Below are positions 48,386 to 60,950 of a stretch of 64,000 nt of DNA, piece after piece (position 1 is the first letter of the stretch; each line of letters begins with the position of its first letter). Below the pieces are notes generated by a model, which did not search any database, was not told where the DNA came from, and was given only the letters and a program-made list of their open reading frames with translations. The stretch lies in contig JAFMSR010000009.1 of the NCBI GenBank assembly GCA_022818135.1, forward strand, positions 26,820,536 through 26,884,535, in the 5' to 3' direction. The DNA is from Saxidomus purpurata. Its lineage: Eukaryota; Mollusca; Bivalvia; Venerida; Veneridae. Position numbers and translations under genes: made by a program.

Positions 48386-49595
48386 AAGATCTTTATTTTG
48401 TTTTCCCAGTTTTATTTCAATTAAGCAAACATAATTCAGATACAAATAATATAATGCAGTTTATGTACATTGTAAAGCATGACGCTGAATGTAATTGGAA
48501 ACAAGTGAAAAATCTACCTTTCGAACTCTATTATAATGTTTTTATTCCTATGCACTTAAAAGATTGTTTGAAGGTTGATGAAAGTGAAGAAAAAAGAAGA
48601 TAAAACGAGTAAGAAAAGTGGAAGGAAGATAAAAAGTCGTGAGCTTTCAATGCTGATTACCTACTGTTTGAGTTGCGACAGTATCTCTCAAACTATATTA
48701 AATCCTTGCCATTTGGTATAAAACGTATCAAGTTTGTTTTTCATTGTTGCTATGACCTTTTCAATGTAAAAATAGTTTGAATGATTGAATATTTGGTACT
48801 GTGGAGGTATATTTGCATTTCGATATGAAGTTCTTGGCCAATAAAATTAATGATATTCTTATTTCTTGTGTCCTTTTCTGAGAAGATTTTTTTAAAGGTT
48901 TTCCCTTTATATGTCTATGTAAAACGAATGACCCCCGGGCAGGGTCAATATTGGTTCAAAGGGCAAGATTTTAACAAACTTGGTAGAGGTCTACTTAAAA
49001 ATAATACATAAAAAATATTTAAGCTGTATGCCTTGTTGTTTCTGAGAAGAAGTTTTTAAAGTTTTTCCTATACGAGTCTATGATGTAAAGCAGTGACCTG
49101 GGTGTGGTCCATTTTGACCAAAGGGGCATGATTTGAACAAACATGGTAGAGGGCCACTATTCTATATTGCATACAAAATATCTAAGCTCTAGACTTTGTG
49201 GTTTTGAATAAGAAGACTTTTAAAGGTTTTCCTATATAAGTTTATGTTAAACAAATGACCCCGGGCGGTGCCAATATTAGCCCTAGGGACAAGATTAGAG
49301 CATACTTGGAAGAGGTCCACGAGCCGATGCCTCAAACCAAAGATCTAAGCTCTGTGCCTTGTAGTTTTGGAGAAGAAGATTTTCAAAGATTATTTCTGTT
49401 TTAAGCTCAGGCAGCCATGTTGTTCGTTCGACCGTAACCATTTAAACAAATTTAAGAGAGCTTAATGCCAGGAAGCTTCTGGCCAAATTTGATGATATTC
49501 CATGAAGTGGTTAATGAGAAGAAGTTATTTGAAGCAATTGTGGACGGGCGACGGACAAAAGACCATACTAAAAGCTTCACTCAGGTGAGCTAAAA

Positions 49596-51814
49596 ATTAA
49601 GTCAAAGATTTTTAATAACATTTAATTTTGTAACTTCATCGTATTGACTAATATATAAGTATATTCCGATTTCTATAAAACTGTGGAAGGTGAATGTCTC
49701 TGTAATACCAACCGGGACCTCGGATGTTTAATGAATTTTCGCGTTTCTCATGTCAGATGAGATTAAGGAACAATAAAATCTAAATGAGTCACTGAAGCAA
49801 ACACATTTAAACATAAAAAGCAGAAATAAACTTCAACATTTAGTCAGTTTAAACAGAATTTCACCGCAATATGCGGAATAATTTGATCCCATGGGGAGTA
49901 ATTCGCCGGAAGATACAGTGATCATCTGGCGTTGTAAGGTATTACTCCGCGGGTGACATTAAAAATTAGTGTTCTGTCAAACGGGTCAAACAGGGTCCCC
50001 TAACGCGTCAAATATTTGCACAATTGCACAAACTTAATGATACAGAATTTTCGTCAGTCACGTGTATTAGTGCTCTCAATGAAATTAGCATTGCCGTTGT
50101 TTTCTTTTCTGTCGAAGTAAGTCTAAGAAACTAGTCTCATAACTTCGTATACATGTATTTAGAAACAAATCTGTTTTGTATAATTTACAGTTCACTTGAA
50201 ACATGTTGATATTTAACTTTTAATTATATCAAAGCACCTTGAGAAGAAATATCTTAATTCAACGTCAGTGGTATTTAGATATTAAAATTTGACACCATAA
50301 TGTAATAATAGTATATATAATGTATCAATATAATAGTATGATATTTTAATTAAACCCGATAGTGAAACCCACCGACCTAAATACGTGTGTATATAGGTCC
50401 GTGTGAAACCTTGGCAAATTATTTTCTTTCTTGTGAATTTATTTAGAAAAAAGATGCCGCAGCTCTGACTAGGTATTCCATACGCTGCGGTATATGAAAG
50501 AAGCAAATTTCGATGATGATTTGGTAATATATTTTTTTCGAAACTGTGTAAAAAAGTAATCTACTCGAAGTACACCTGCTGAAATATTTTCCCTTTCAAA
50601 AATCATTTCACTTGCAAATATTCTAAATCAAGTGGAAAGGGGTTAAGGCATGAGCAATGAAAATATTTCGGCATAAAATCATTTCTTTTTAATTTTGTCC
50701 ATTATTATCAAAAGTTCACCCAATCAGAAAACCTCTTTTGTACTTTCACAGTCAATGTGCCAAGCGGCTTTGTGCTTCTCTGTGGGACAGCTCCTATGTG
50801 GCGTCGCTTATGTCTCTAACAAGTGTTTTTGTCGCTTTGCATTAATACGCACTTCACGGGTCTTTATTCTTGTTTAAATAGCCCTATATGATGCGGACAA
50901 AATGTTTTTGATGGAAGATCAGTGGTTGACTTCAATAAAGCATTGATTGAGAACATCTCCAACCATTTATACAATTTAGATAAGGGCGCTTATGTCAATT
51001 AAAGCGATTAAAAACTTGTACACTGTTGTCACAGAGAGGCCGTGTGGTTACATTCAAGTGAGATGCATTATGCACTGTTGTCGATTTGAACAACCGCGAT
51101 AATTTCTATATTTGTATGTGCTTTTGACTGAGCCGGTCATTTGTTTTTTTTGTATGAAGTAAACTTAAATTTCATAGATCTAGTTGTATATAGCTATTCT
51201 GAATTTTCAACCAAGGATTTTAAGACAAAAAATGTTTTGCGAGAATGAAACATTACAAAAAAAAATCACCTCATAAAGAATATTCATTCATACGCGTGAT
51301 AACACCCTCGTTCATTCATTAATTTCTTACATGATTTATTGAAATACCAAAGAAAAGCGAAATGCTAAAACACACCAGAAAACACCATTTGAAATACTCT
51401 ACAAATAAATATATAACTTATTTTCAGTTTTGGAAGGTGGTTATTACGTAATAATCAACTTCCTTTGGGTTTGCACAATACTTGGATCGTTCCCTCCAAC
51501 AACATTTGGAACTTTTTCATACGCTAATCAATATAATGTGATAAAATCAAAGTAAAATCTTCCTAACACTCTTTTTATGTACAATCAGTATGGTGTAATA
51601 GTGTTGAATATAATTCAATGTGCTGCGAGGCTATCTGGAACCCTTACATAAACAATGTACTTGCGTATTAATCAGCTGGGAAAGTTTGATCTAAATATTT
51701 TGGGTGAAAGTTTTCCGTCTTATCTTCGGAAAATCAACTAGGAGGTCATGTACTAAAATAGAAACGTATCAAGTCTGTCTATATTTAGACATTGGTCCGC
51801 CATATCTAAAATAT
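49596..51814. other. AT-rich DNA, no gene seen
   Basis: Only short frames (74 codons at 50282-50506 minus, 60 codons at 50695-50877 plus) without recognised domains. No repeats obvious by eye. Confidence 0.5.
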
Positions 51815-52849
51815 ATCAAAGCGCTGTGAGCGCTGAAGGCCCGGGGGCTATAGGTTAGCTCCCCGAAAAACAACTTTTGACCTACGTGTTTTGCACTGAA
51901 CCTTACCTAAAGCGCGGGTCGAAATGTGTAGATAACGAAATTCAATATATTACACAGAATAAATGTTTCACAAATATATGGGTGGCAGGGAGGTTTGTTT
52001 TATTATAAAACGTACGTTAAATGAAAAATAATCACATAGTCAACATTATAAATTGTTTAAGCCAATAAAAATAATTCGATCTGCGCTTTGTACAACTTCA
52101 AGCGATATGATCTGATGATGTGGATCGAAAATTATTGTGTACCAAGGACAAGACCTTGAAACAGAAATAAACAAAGCAATACCAGCAATGAAATATAAAT
52201 ACAGTACTGTACAATGTGTATAACAGAGACAACCAAAAATGATTCTGGGTCAGCTTGTAGTTGTAATCGGTGAAACCGTTCACTGCGCCTTGACATGCAG
52301 CGACCTTGATAAATGGCGGGTGATTTTGATCACGTGAGTTCCTTCTCGGGAATGTACATAAATTATATTTTTTTTTTAGAGAAATTTATTTTTAGGTAAA
52401 TATATATGTAATCGTTCGTAAATAACAAAGTTGTCCATGAAATAACATCGGGAATTTGAAAACCAAACTACAAACTCTTATATCGAGCTCCGTACGTTTC
52501 CGTAAATTTCCGTAAATATCCGTACTTTTCCGTGATATGCATATGATTATCTTCCGTAATCAGCTAACAGCGCATTAATTTCTCAAACAGAAACAAATGT
52601 GTAATGCAGCCCGTAAGTTATATACCTTCCTGCAATCGTTTGAAGTTGTATGTACTCTTTTTATTTGTAATATGTTCTTATCATATGCGACATTCAAACA
52701 GAAGATTGATCTGGTCTGTCTCGCACTACTTTCGCATAGCGCATGTTTACAGTTGTTATTCGCACATAGCACAGTTAAATTTCTTGCAGTGTTTGAAATG
52801 TGGTATGCTAACTTAGGCCTAGGGGACTTTCAGTCCCCAGGCCAAAAAC
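51815..52849 (-). mobile_element. TIR element, copy B (inverted relative to copy A)
   Basis: Reverse complement of 1652-2740 at high similarity. It begins ATCAAAGCGCTGTGAGCGCT, with GAAGGCCCGGGGGCTATAGG, and ends GGACTTTCAGTCCCCAGGCC. It lacks the 91 bp insertion plus duplication seen in copy A. Short frames at 52597-52902 and 52098-52283 fall inside and are not supported as genes. Confidence 0.8.
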
Positions 52850-53289
52850 GTAAACAAGCCAATGATTTAGCATTGGCATTTATTTCAGTATATTATTTTT
52901 AAGGATATCATATGTGAACGACAAGTATGTATAAAATGTAGAAACAGTTTTGAAACTTCTGTATGCAATTAATTTTACCTGAATATTTAATTTTGATTTT
53001 TTTACCAGAAAAGTGTGGGCTATTTGATAGCACCTTATCCTACCTCAGTTTTCACAAGCTGACATCTCTCAAAATCGCCTTCCATCAGTATTTCAATACT
53101 TTGATTATTCATTTAATGAATGCTCATACATTGTATATTGTTTTTGTGTTATTTCGTGGACACGGATTTCTTTTGGAGGAAAAATATATTCCGGTGTGTT
53201 TCGACATATTTCGGTGTGTTTCGGCATTTCTATAATGGCCTATCTGCTGCGAAGATTTGTTGCAAAAATTTTGATTAAAGTAAGAACAA
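52850..53289. other. unassigned DNA
   Basis: A 90-codon frame at 52963-53235 lacks recognised similarity. A tandem TTCGGTGTGTTTCG lies near 53203-53225. Confidence 0.4.
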
Positions 53290-55864
53290 GATGGCACTTT
53301 ATCGCTCACCTGAGTATCTTTGCACTTTAATACAAGGAAGTAGGTCAAGCATAGGCATTTTGGAAATTGGTTTTCAAACTGTATAAAATAGTCAAGTGAT
53401 CCCTGGTTTGAACCTGTGACCTCAAAATCAATAGGGATAATCTACTGGTCAAGACCAACCTACTATCTAGTTTGAAGATCATAGGCGTAATGGTTGTTAC
53501 GTGGTTCTTCAGTTATTGAATGTAATTATATCTGACCATGACATTTGACCCAGTGATTTAAATATCAATAGAGGTCACCTACTGGTCAAGATCAACCTGT
53601 CCGTGAAGTCTGAGAATCCTATGCTCAATGATTATCGAGTTATTGAACATAAAAGGTTTAACCTTGCAAACCCATGGGAGTGGTCAATTTTGAACCCCGG
53701 GGCAAAATATGAGCAAACTTCATAGAGTACCACCAGACAATGCTATTATTATGCTCTGGGCCACGCAGTTTCAGACAAGAATATTTTTTAAAGTTTTTCC
53801 CATAGCTTAATACACCAATAACATTAAAAGTACTTGGTTAAGTACAATTAAATCTGAGAATTGACATTTCTCAATTAAATTACCTTCACATATATTTTCA
53901 ACAAGTAATTAATTAATTGCAATTGAGTTCAGCAATAAAATTAAGTATAATTGAATTTGTCTCATAAAAATATGTAATTCCGAGATAATACAGAAAAAAA
54001 ACCTAGATCTAGTAAACAAATTTTCTACATGAAACATGTACACATGAAATTAAAACCCACTGATATGCTAACAGTGCTATACAAATATCACATTTCTGAA
54101 CATTCACAATGCCTTATTACATTGAACAAACATAAGAGCTTCAAAAGCTCTGTCACACAAAAAACACCGATAAGGCCGAAAAACTCTGCCTGCTATGGAG
54201 AAAGGTCTCACAACTGGTGCAGAGGCAAATACTGAACTGAAAGCTTGGCCAATGTTGGATGTCTCTTTTTAATTACTTCAGATTGATATGTATTGATCCA
54301 GCTCTTTCATTCTAGCAGATATATGTCTCTTGCGTTTTTTTGTGTCTGGAGGACGAAACTGAATATGCTGACAGATTCAGTTTGAAGCTTATTAGGGGAA
54401 GGAGTCTTCATCTGATCTTTGCATGCAACTGTTCTATATATGTTCTTTTAAACACCTTGTATCAAAAATAGTGGCAAAGATTGAATCGTCATTCTTATCG
54501 TATTTCTGGAGTCTTTTATTCACTGATGATTTCAGGGTGCTTAACTCTGTAGTTTGATTCTTTATCCGGATCTTAGAGAAATTGCCATACTGGCAATTAC
54601 AGATGACCGTTACTGCACAGCAAGAATGTTGTTGTTGTTGTTGCAAAGCAAGTGTGATTTCTTTAAAAAAAGTTTATGGCTTTCAGACTGTAACGTTCAG
54701 GCCTGGTAACAACAGGCACTGATTACAAACTGGTAAAAGATGTATCAATCAGTAGCTGTTAAAGGGTTACCAATAGGTTTGAAAAAAGAGAGATGATTGT
54801 TCTGTCTCAATAAAGTTATCAAAAAACATTAAATATACAATTTGGTTTATATCCCCCCACCCCCTCACAGCACATTAAATGAAAGGAAGGAAATTAAAAT
54901 AATATACTTATAAGTGGTCAATTTTGACCCCAGGCGCATGATTTGTACAAAGTTGGTAGAGGACTTGTGGTTAAGGAGAATGAGATTTTTACAGTTTTTC
55001 CTAAACCAAGTGACCCCCGGGGTAGGGTCAATTTTGACCCCCGGGGCATGATTTGAACAAACTTTGAAGAGGTTCACTAGATACTGTTACACACTAAATA
55101 TCTAAGCTCTAGACCTTGTGGTTTAGGAGCAGAAGATTTCTAAAGGTTTTCCTATAATACATTATATGTCAGTGTAAAACAAGTGACCCCCTGGGCAAAG
55201 CTAGTATTGATACCAGGAGCATGATTTTAGAGGTCAACTACATAATGTTGTATACTAAATATCTTAGATCTATGCCTTGTGGTTTGGGAGAAAAAGATTG
55301 TTGAAGTTTTTCCTATAGAAATCTATGTAAAATCAATTGACCCCCGGGCAGGGTCAATTTTGACCCGAGGGTCATAATTTCAGCAATTTTGGTAGAGGCC
55401 TACTAGGCAATGCTCCATGCCAAACATTTAAGCTTAAGGCCTTGCAGTTTCAGAGAAGGAGATTATTAAAGTTTTTCCTATATTAGCCGATGAGAAATCA
55501 AGTGACCCCTCGGGCGGCGTCAATTTGGACCCAGGGGTCATAATTAGAATAATCTTGATAGTGGTTAACTAGGCAATGTTGCATGCTAAATATCTAAGCT
55601 CTAGGCCTTGTGGTTTTAGAGAAGATTTTTAAAGTTTTTCCTATTTGTTGACATAGCAACCAGAGTTCTGCATTTGAATGGAATTCTTTGAACAACTTTG
55701 GTAGAGCTTCATGCAAGGAACGTCACTGCCAAGTTTCATCAACATTAGCCCAGTGGTTTTAGAGGAGATGTCTTTCGAAGCAAAATGTTGACGGACGACG
55801 GACGGACGACGGACAATCATCCATCAGAAAAGCTCATCCTGGCACAAAGTGCCAGGTGAGCTAA
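53290..55864 (+). mobile_element. dispersed modular element, copy interrupted by a hAT fragment
   Basis: Head CAAGATGGCACTTTATCGCT with GCTCACCTGAG (53304-53314). Body units with ATTTTGACCCCAGGCGCATG and ATCTAAGCTCTAGACCTTGT follow. The tail has GACGGACGACGGACGACGGA, the small hairpin GGCACAAAGTGCC and the end CAGGTGAGC (55853-55861). About 1.09 kb of foreign DNA (about 53815-54905) splits the first body unit. Confidence 0.8.
54080..54646 (-). pseudogene. decayed hAT-family transposase, C-terminal part
   Basis: On the minus strand, LKSSVNKRLQKYDKNDDSIF followed by ATIFDTRCLK (54434-54590) matches the segment of hAT/ZBED transposases usually written L..L..RF......FAVATLLDPRFK. Further on, HPTLAKLSVQYLPL and, after a frameshift, APVVRPFSIAGRVFRPYRCF and EALMFVQCNK (about 54110-54220) match the hAT dimerisation domain with its S(E/P)R.FS.AG...R.R...L motif. 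A stop after CLKEHI and at least one frameshift make it non-functional. No N-terminal BED finger or catalytic aspartates were found in the window. AT-rich AATTAATT flanks lie on both sides. Confidence 0.75.
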
Positions 55865-56040
55865 AAACTATTAATTGAAATGTAATTGAATTTAATTGAC
55901 AATAACATGCAAATTTGCGTTGCGTAATTAATAACAATTACATTAATTAAGTTTTATCTCAATTACTAATTATTTGCAATTATTTGAAAAGAGTGTAATT
56001 AATTGTAATTAATTAATTTTAATTATAATTGTTCCCAACC
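55865..56040. mobile_element. AATTAATT-rich segment ending CCCAACCCT
   Basis: Extremely AATT/GTAATT-rich, ending ATAATTGTTCCCAACCCTAC. GTAATTGTAATT tracts with CCCAACCCT ends are typical of termini of hAT-like elements, and similar AATTAATT DNA flanks the hAT fragment at 53815-53990. It may be a separated terminus of the same element. Confidence 0.45.
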
Positions 56041-56690
56041 CTACTTTATATAGACAAGCGACCCCCAGGGCGTGGTCAGTTTTGACCCCAGGGACATTAC
56101 TCGAACAAACTTGGTAGAGGTCCACTTGACAATGTTCTATACCAATTATCTTAACTCTATGCCTTGTGGTTTTGGAGAAAAGGACTTTTGCAGTTTTCCT
56201 ATATAAATCTTTGTGAAAAAGTGACCCCCGGGCAGGGTCAGTTTTTACATTGCAGGCATCATTTGAACAAACTTGGTAAAGGTCCACTAGACAATGCAAC
56301 ATTCTAAATATCTAAGCTCTTGACCTTGTTGTTTTGGAGAGATTTTCCTATTTAAGTCTTAAAGAAAATCAGTGACCTAAGGGACATGATTTGTTCAAAC
56401 TTAGTAGAGGTCCACTAGACAATGTGACATAACAAATACCTAAGCTCTAGACCTTGCGGTTTTCTAGAAGAAGATTTTTCTTTCTGGTTGCCACCCGGTT
56501 GAACAAGTTTGGTTGTGCTTCATACTAGGGACATTCCTGCCAAGTTTCATCACCATTGGGCAAGTGGTTTCAGAGGAGATGTTGTTTTAAGCAAATTGTG
56601 GACGGTCGGACGACGGACAGACGGTGGACATCCAACGGTCCCAAAAGCTAACCATGAGCACAACGCGCTCAGTGAGCTAAAATCAGAAAG
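56041..56690 (+). mobile_element. dispersed modular element, 5'-truncated copy
   Basis: Begins inside a body unit (GACAAGCGACCCCCAGGGCG), contains three body units, then the tail GGTCGGACGACGGACAGACG and the end TCAGTGAGCTAAAA. Separated from the end of the preceding copy only by the AT-rich segment 55865-56040. Confidence 0.75.
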
Positions 56691-56984
56691 TAACTTTATA
56701 TATGTGCAGAAACTAATCCCTTTTTTAATGTAAGTACACAATATTGCATTTGTTGTTGTTGTTTTTATAAAAACATCTTTGCAGTTGTTTTTCTCTTGTA
56801 AGCATGGTAACCAGTAGCTCAAAAACATGTTCAGGGACACGGGTACGCATTACAGAGGGTAAGCCGGGCTCAAGCCACTTCCGTCGGTCGAAAATTCAGC
56901 ACAAGGCATACGTTGTCGTCTATAATTCTACACCTTAAAATTACCGGTATAGTGCGAGTCGGAAGTAACCACGTCAGTGCGTTA

Positions 56985-57700
56985 GATCTACATACATGTA
57001 CATGTATACTCAAATATATGACGAGGTCTGTAAATATTTGGAGAGTTTTTCAAATGATTTTAGAGGTCTCTAATACAATTTCAGCTCTCTCCATGCAATT
57101 ATAGCGGACTATAATTCCAATAGAGTGGTCTTTAAATATTTGGAGAGCTCTCTGATTCAAATCATATCAAAAAAAAAATATTCAAAGCGCGAAATAAATG
57201 AATTTAAGACGTCTCCGATTCAATTATTGTCATCTAACGCGTCAAATATTTCCGTCGTTTACCATATATAATCATTACAAATTTGAAGACCTATACAATT
57301 CAATTAATGATATCTTTAATTTATTTAAAACGCGCAATAAATCAACTGAAGCACGGTACAATTCAATTAGATACTTCTAAAAATCTATTTGAGCGCGGTG
57401 CAATTCAATTCTTTTTTTAGGTAAGTACAGTATTTATTTATTTTTGAAATAAATGCAATGCAATTCTTAATATCTTGAATTCTGAAGATATGACAAGCCA
57501 AATCTACATTATACTCAAATATTTTGAGAGGTCCATTATTCAATTAAAGAACAATTATTTTGTATCTCTGTTTAATTCAACTGATTTGGAGACCTCTATA
57601 ACTGAATTGATGAGATCTCGAATTGAATTTAGGACCTCTCTAATTCTATTTTTGCGCGCTATAAATGAATCGGTTTAAACATTAAAACAATTATTTTAGT
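56985..57700. repeat. degenerate GAGGTCTCTAATTCAATT-type repeats
   Basis: Variants of (A/G)GACCTCTCTAATT..ATT and GCGCG(C/G)TA..AATTCAATT recur every 30-60 bases in both orientations. A second patch lies at about 58130-58345. Probably a dispersed family of short palindromic units. Frames of 60-67 codons here have no recognised domain. Confidence 0.5.
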
Positions 57701-58364
57701 TAAAGTACAACGCTCTCAGCTTATTAGAAGAACAGAACAACCAATTTATTTCAGACACAGATTACAAAATTATATTTATTTACAACTCTCTCCATAGTAA
57801 TTGTACATAGCGCAATTTGGTAACAGCAAACTTATCTAATAATCTAATAGATTATGCTTGCAGTTTATTTGTATCAGTCGTTTAAATTTTCCAGGTATAA
57901 TGATTTAAGTTTTAAATACGGTTAGTGAGAGAGTTTCGGGTACTTTAGTGCATTAAAGTATTTACTAAATGATTTATATGTAGGTGTTTTTAGAATTGAG
58001 AGTTGTAATTTGTGTAGAAATGTTTTTAATATAGATCAAGTAGACTAAAGACAGGAAGGTAGAGTGTGGTCACATACGATACTGGAATTTGATAGGCCCT
58101 TTTTCGCCGGTACTCATAGATGTTTTCCATATGGATTTACAGGACATTTGAAGCGCACTTCAATTCATTTATGCGCGCTACAAATATAGTGCAGACTACA
58201 AAAAAACCTGCATAAATAATTATAATTATTATTAATTGATTTATAGAGGTCTTTTAAGTTATTACTAATCAGTAGGAGACGGAAATATTTAATGCGCATA
58301 ACAAATGATTGTAAGTGATCTTCAAATATTTGATAAATAACTCTCTATTGGAATTGAAATTGCG
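57701..58364. other. AT-rich DNA with scattered short repeats
   Basis: Includes the second patch of GCGCGCTACAAAT-type repeats at 58130-58345. No gene. Confidence 0.45.
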
Positions 58365-58830
58365 TTTTTAGGAAATGTTATTTCGTTTTTACGATGAGTA
58401 CGAAATGATATTGCGTAACAATAAAATGCTAATACGTTCAAACGAAATAATATTTCGTAAAAACGAAATGTTCTTTCGATTTTACGATTAGATGTGTACG
58501 AAAAATACTAAGTAATTACGAAATAATATTTCATTTTACGAATATACATTTCGTTTTTACGAAATACATTTCATAAATACGAAATAATAATACATTTCTT
58601 AATTACGCAAATATTCCATTATCATGAAATAATATTTTGTTACATCGAAATACATTTCGTAAAAACGAAATAACAGTTCGTAAAAACGAAATAACAGTTC
58701 GTCAAAACGAAAAAACATTTCCGTAAAAACGAATTAACATTTCGCAAAAACGAAATAACAGTTCATCATTACGAAATAGCATTTCGTTTTACGATAAATA
58801 TTTCGCAAATACGAAATATAAAAAAAATCC
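58365..58830. repeat. ACGAAAT / ATTTCGT palindromic repeat field
   Basis: Dozens of ACGAAAT and ATTTCGT words alternate with spacers of 5-12 bases, for example TTTCGTAAAAACGAAATAAC. Each pair forms a small hairpin and the field can fold in many registers. Confidence 0.85.
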
Positions 58831-60313
58831 GGATGGAAAAAAATGTATCTCATGCCTCTTAAGGGGCACCATAGAAACTCGTTTCCTGGAAGTTTTTGAT
58901 AAAGTACCCTAATTAGACACAAAAACCGGCAATGTCCCTGGTCAAATCTTCAATTTAGCCTCCACGTGATCCAAGGCTAACTCTTACATAATTATTTGTG
59001 TAAAAAATACAATATCAAAGAAAATGAAGTGTCAAAATTTTTAAAGGTCAACACATATCTTGAAATATGTCATAAAAACATGATGATTGGCAAGCAATCT
59101 TTTCTCAAATCTCTAGCAGACTTAGTAAAATATTTTACAAAGGTATATAACAATTTATAAAAGACTTGGGTGGTCTTTTTACTATTTTGCTGAAAACAGT
59201 AAAAGTTTAATGTTTATATCGCTGTAGTCTTGCAAAAGTGGCACTTCATTCTTGCCAAAGTCTTAACTATATAACATGCTTTAGCCAATTATTAGATAAG
59301 GTATGAAAATACTTACTGAAAATGATACCCATCAAAGACTTAGTATAGAAGAAACAAATATTTATTAAATTGTTTAGATTTTATTTATTTGTTCTAAAAA
59401 AGTAACCAATGAAAGCTGAAGCGGAGTAGAACTAAAAGAGAAACTGTTATAATACTAAAAAATGTAATAAAGTATTTTATGACACTATACTGTGGACACA
59501 TTTTTATGGCTCTTGTGGGCGAAGAAAGCCACGAATTTTATATCCCAAGCAATACACTTTTGCATAAGAGATTTGATTCCAAGAACTCGTGTTAAAATCA
59601 GAAAACAAGGAAATGTTTATGCCCACGAGTATACATGTACATGTATTTACAGGTACCCATTCGCATGCAGTAGGATAAAACAGCAAAAGAAACTTACATA
59701 GCCAAAAGACGTCACTTTAAAATAGTTAGTCCAGATATAAAAAAATACCTTCTTACCATTTCTCCTATAACTCTTGTGAAAGGCAAATTTGATAAATAAG
59801 AAACCAGATTCCGACTTGGCATGTCATTAACGAACACGGCGGCATTTAAATAAGACATAGCAATGCCCTCCCATCATACCATATATGTACACTTGCGCAG
59901 TTTCTTGGAATATGAGACTTAATAGTGAATATTAAATATATGTTGTACATAAACATGCGTGTTCACGTTTGGAGCATGGATTCCAATTCTATCCGTTGTT
60001 ATACGTTGTGCGAATATGATTATTGTAGACACTGGCTCCACCTCGTTTTGGGGGTGAGTGGAAATAAGACCTATCTTTAAAAGAGACACACGGCCGTAGT
60101 TGCCAATTTGTTCTTCAGTCATGTAAAGTATATGTTTGTTGTTACGTGTATTGCTTTCTGTCATGTTTGCTTCTGACACAGTATTCACTGAAACTTTCCC
60201 TCCAATTCACAGAAAAATAGGCAATTTGTAGATAAAGTGTACTTTTGTCCCATGCATTTCACAGGGGGTTGGTTAATTATCAACTGAATTTGGCACATAT
60301 ATATGGAACGCTA
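58831..60313. other. unassigned DNA
   Basis: Frames of 60-89 codons (58734-58922 minus, 59492-59701 plus, 59919-60188 minus) without recognised similarity. Confidence 0.45.
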
Positions 60314-60334
60314 TAGCTGCCTTTTATACACACT

Positions 60335-60950
60335 TCTTAAATGGTGATGTCCTTTTGATATATGGTGATGTGGTTTTGATAGATGGTGCTGTGGTTTTGA
60401 TAGATGGTGCTGTGGTTTTGATAGATGATGCTGTGGTTTTGATAGATGATGATGTCGTTTTGATAGATGGTGTTGCGGTTTTGATAGATGGTGCTTTGGT
60501 TTTTGTAGATGGTGATGTCGTTTGGATATATGGTGATGTCGTTTTGATAGATGGTGATGTCGTTTTAAAGGTGGTGACGTCGTTTTGATAGATGGTGTTG
60601 TGGTTTGGATATATGGTGATGTCGTTTTGATAGATGGTGCTGTAGTTTTGATGTTTTGATATATGGTGCTGTGGTTTTAATAGATGGTGCTGTCATTTTG
60701 ATAAATGGTGCTGTCATTTTGATAGATGGTGCTGTGGTTTCGATATATGGTGCTGTCATTTTTATATATGGTGCTGTGGTTTTAACTAATGGTGATGTCA
60801 GTTTGATATATGGCGCTGTCATATTTATATATGATGCAGTGCTTTTGATATATGGTGATGTCCTTTCTATATATGGTGATGCTATTTTGATATATGGTTC
60901 TGTCATTTTTTATTACGATGATGTTGAACTATTTATAGATGGCCTAGTTG
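60335..60950 (+). repeat. 21 bp minisatellite, plus orientation (left arm)
   Basis: Unit GGTGCTGTGGTTTTGATAGAT, about 29 copies with variants GATGTCGTTTTGATAGATG and TGTCATTTTGATAAATG. Frames stay open because the unit is a multiple of three (GAVVLID heptads). It is the outer part of the left arm of the quasi-palindrome. Confidence 0.93.

Larger units (their letters stand above)
46213..49595 (+). mobile_element. dispersed modular element, long copy with internal insertions
   Basis: Head AACAAGAGCGTCATGATGAC then GTCGCTCACCTGGG. A GTTGCTAAGGAAGTCACTG minisatellite module (46290-47520) is followed by body units with GGGCATGATTTGAACAAACA and AAGCTCTAGACTTTGTGGTT. The tail module carries AATGCCAGGAAGCTTCTGGC, GGACGGGCGACGGAC and the end CTCAGGTGAGCTAAAA. 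A SINE (47784-47956) and an unrelated block (about 48300-48870) interrupt the body. No transposase or RT frame. Confidence 0.8.
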
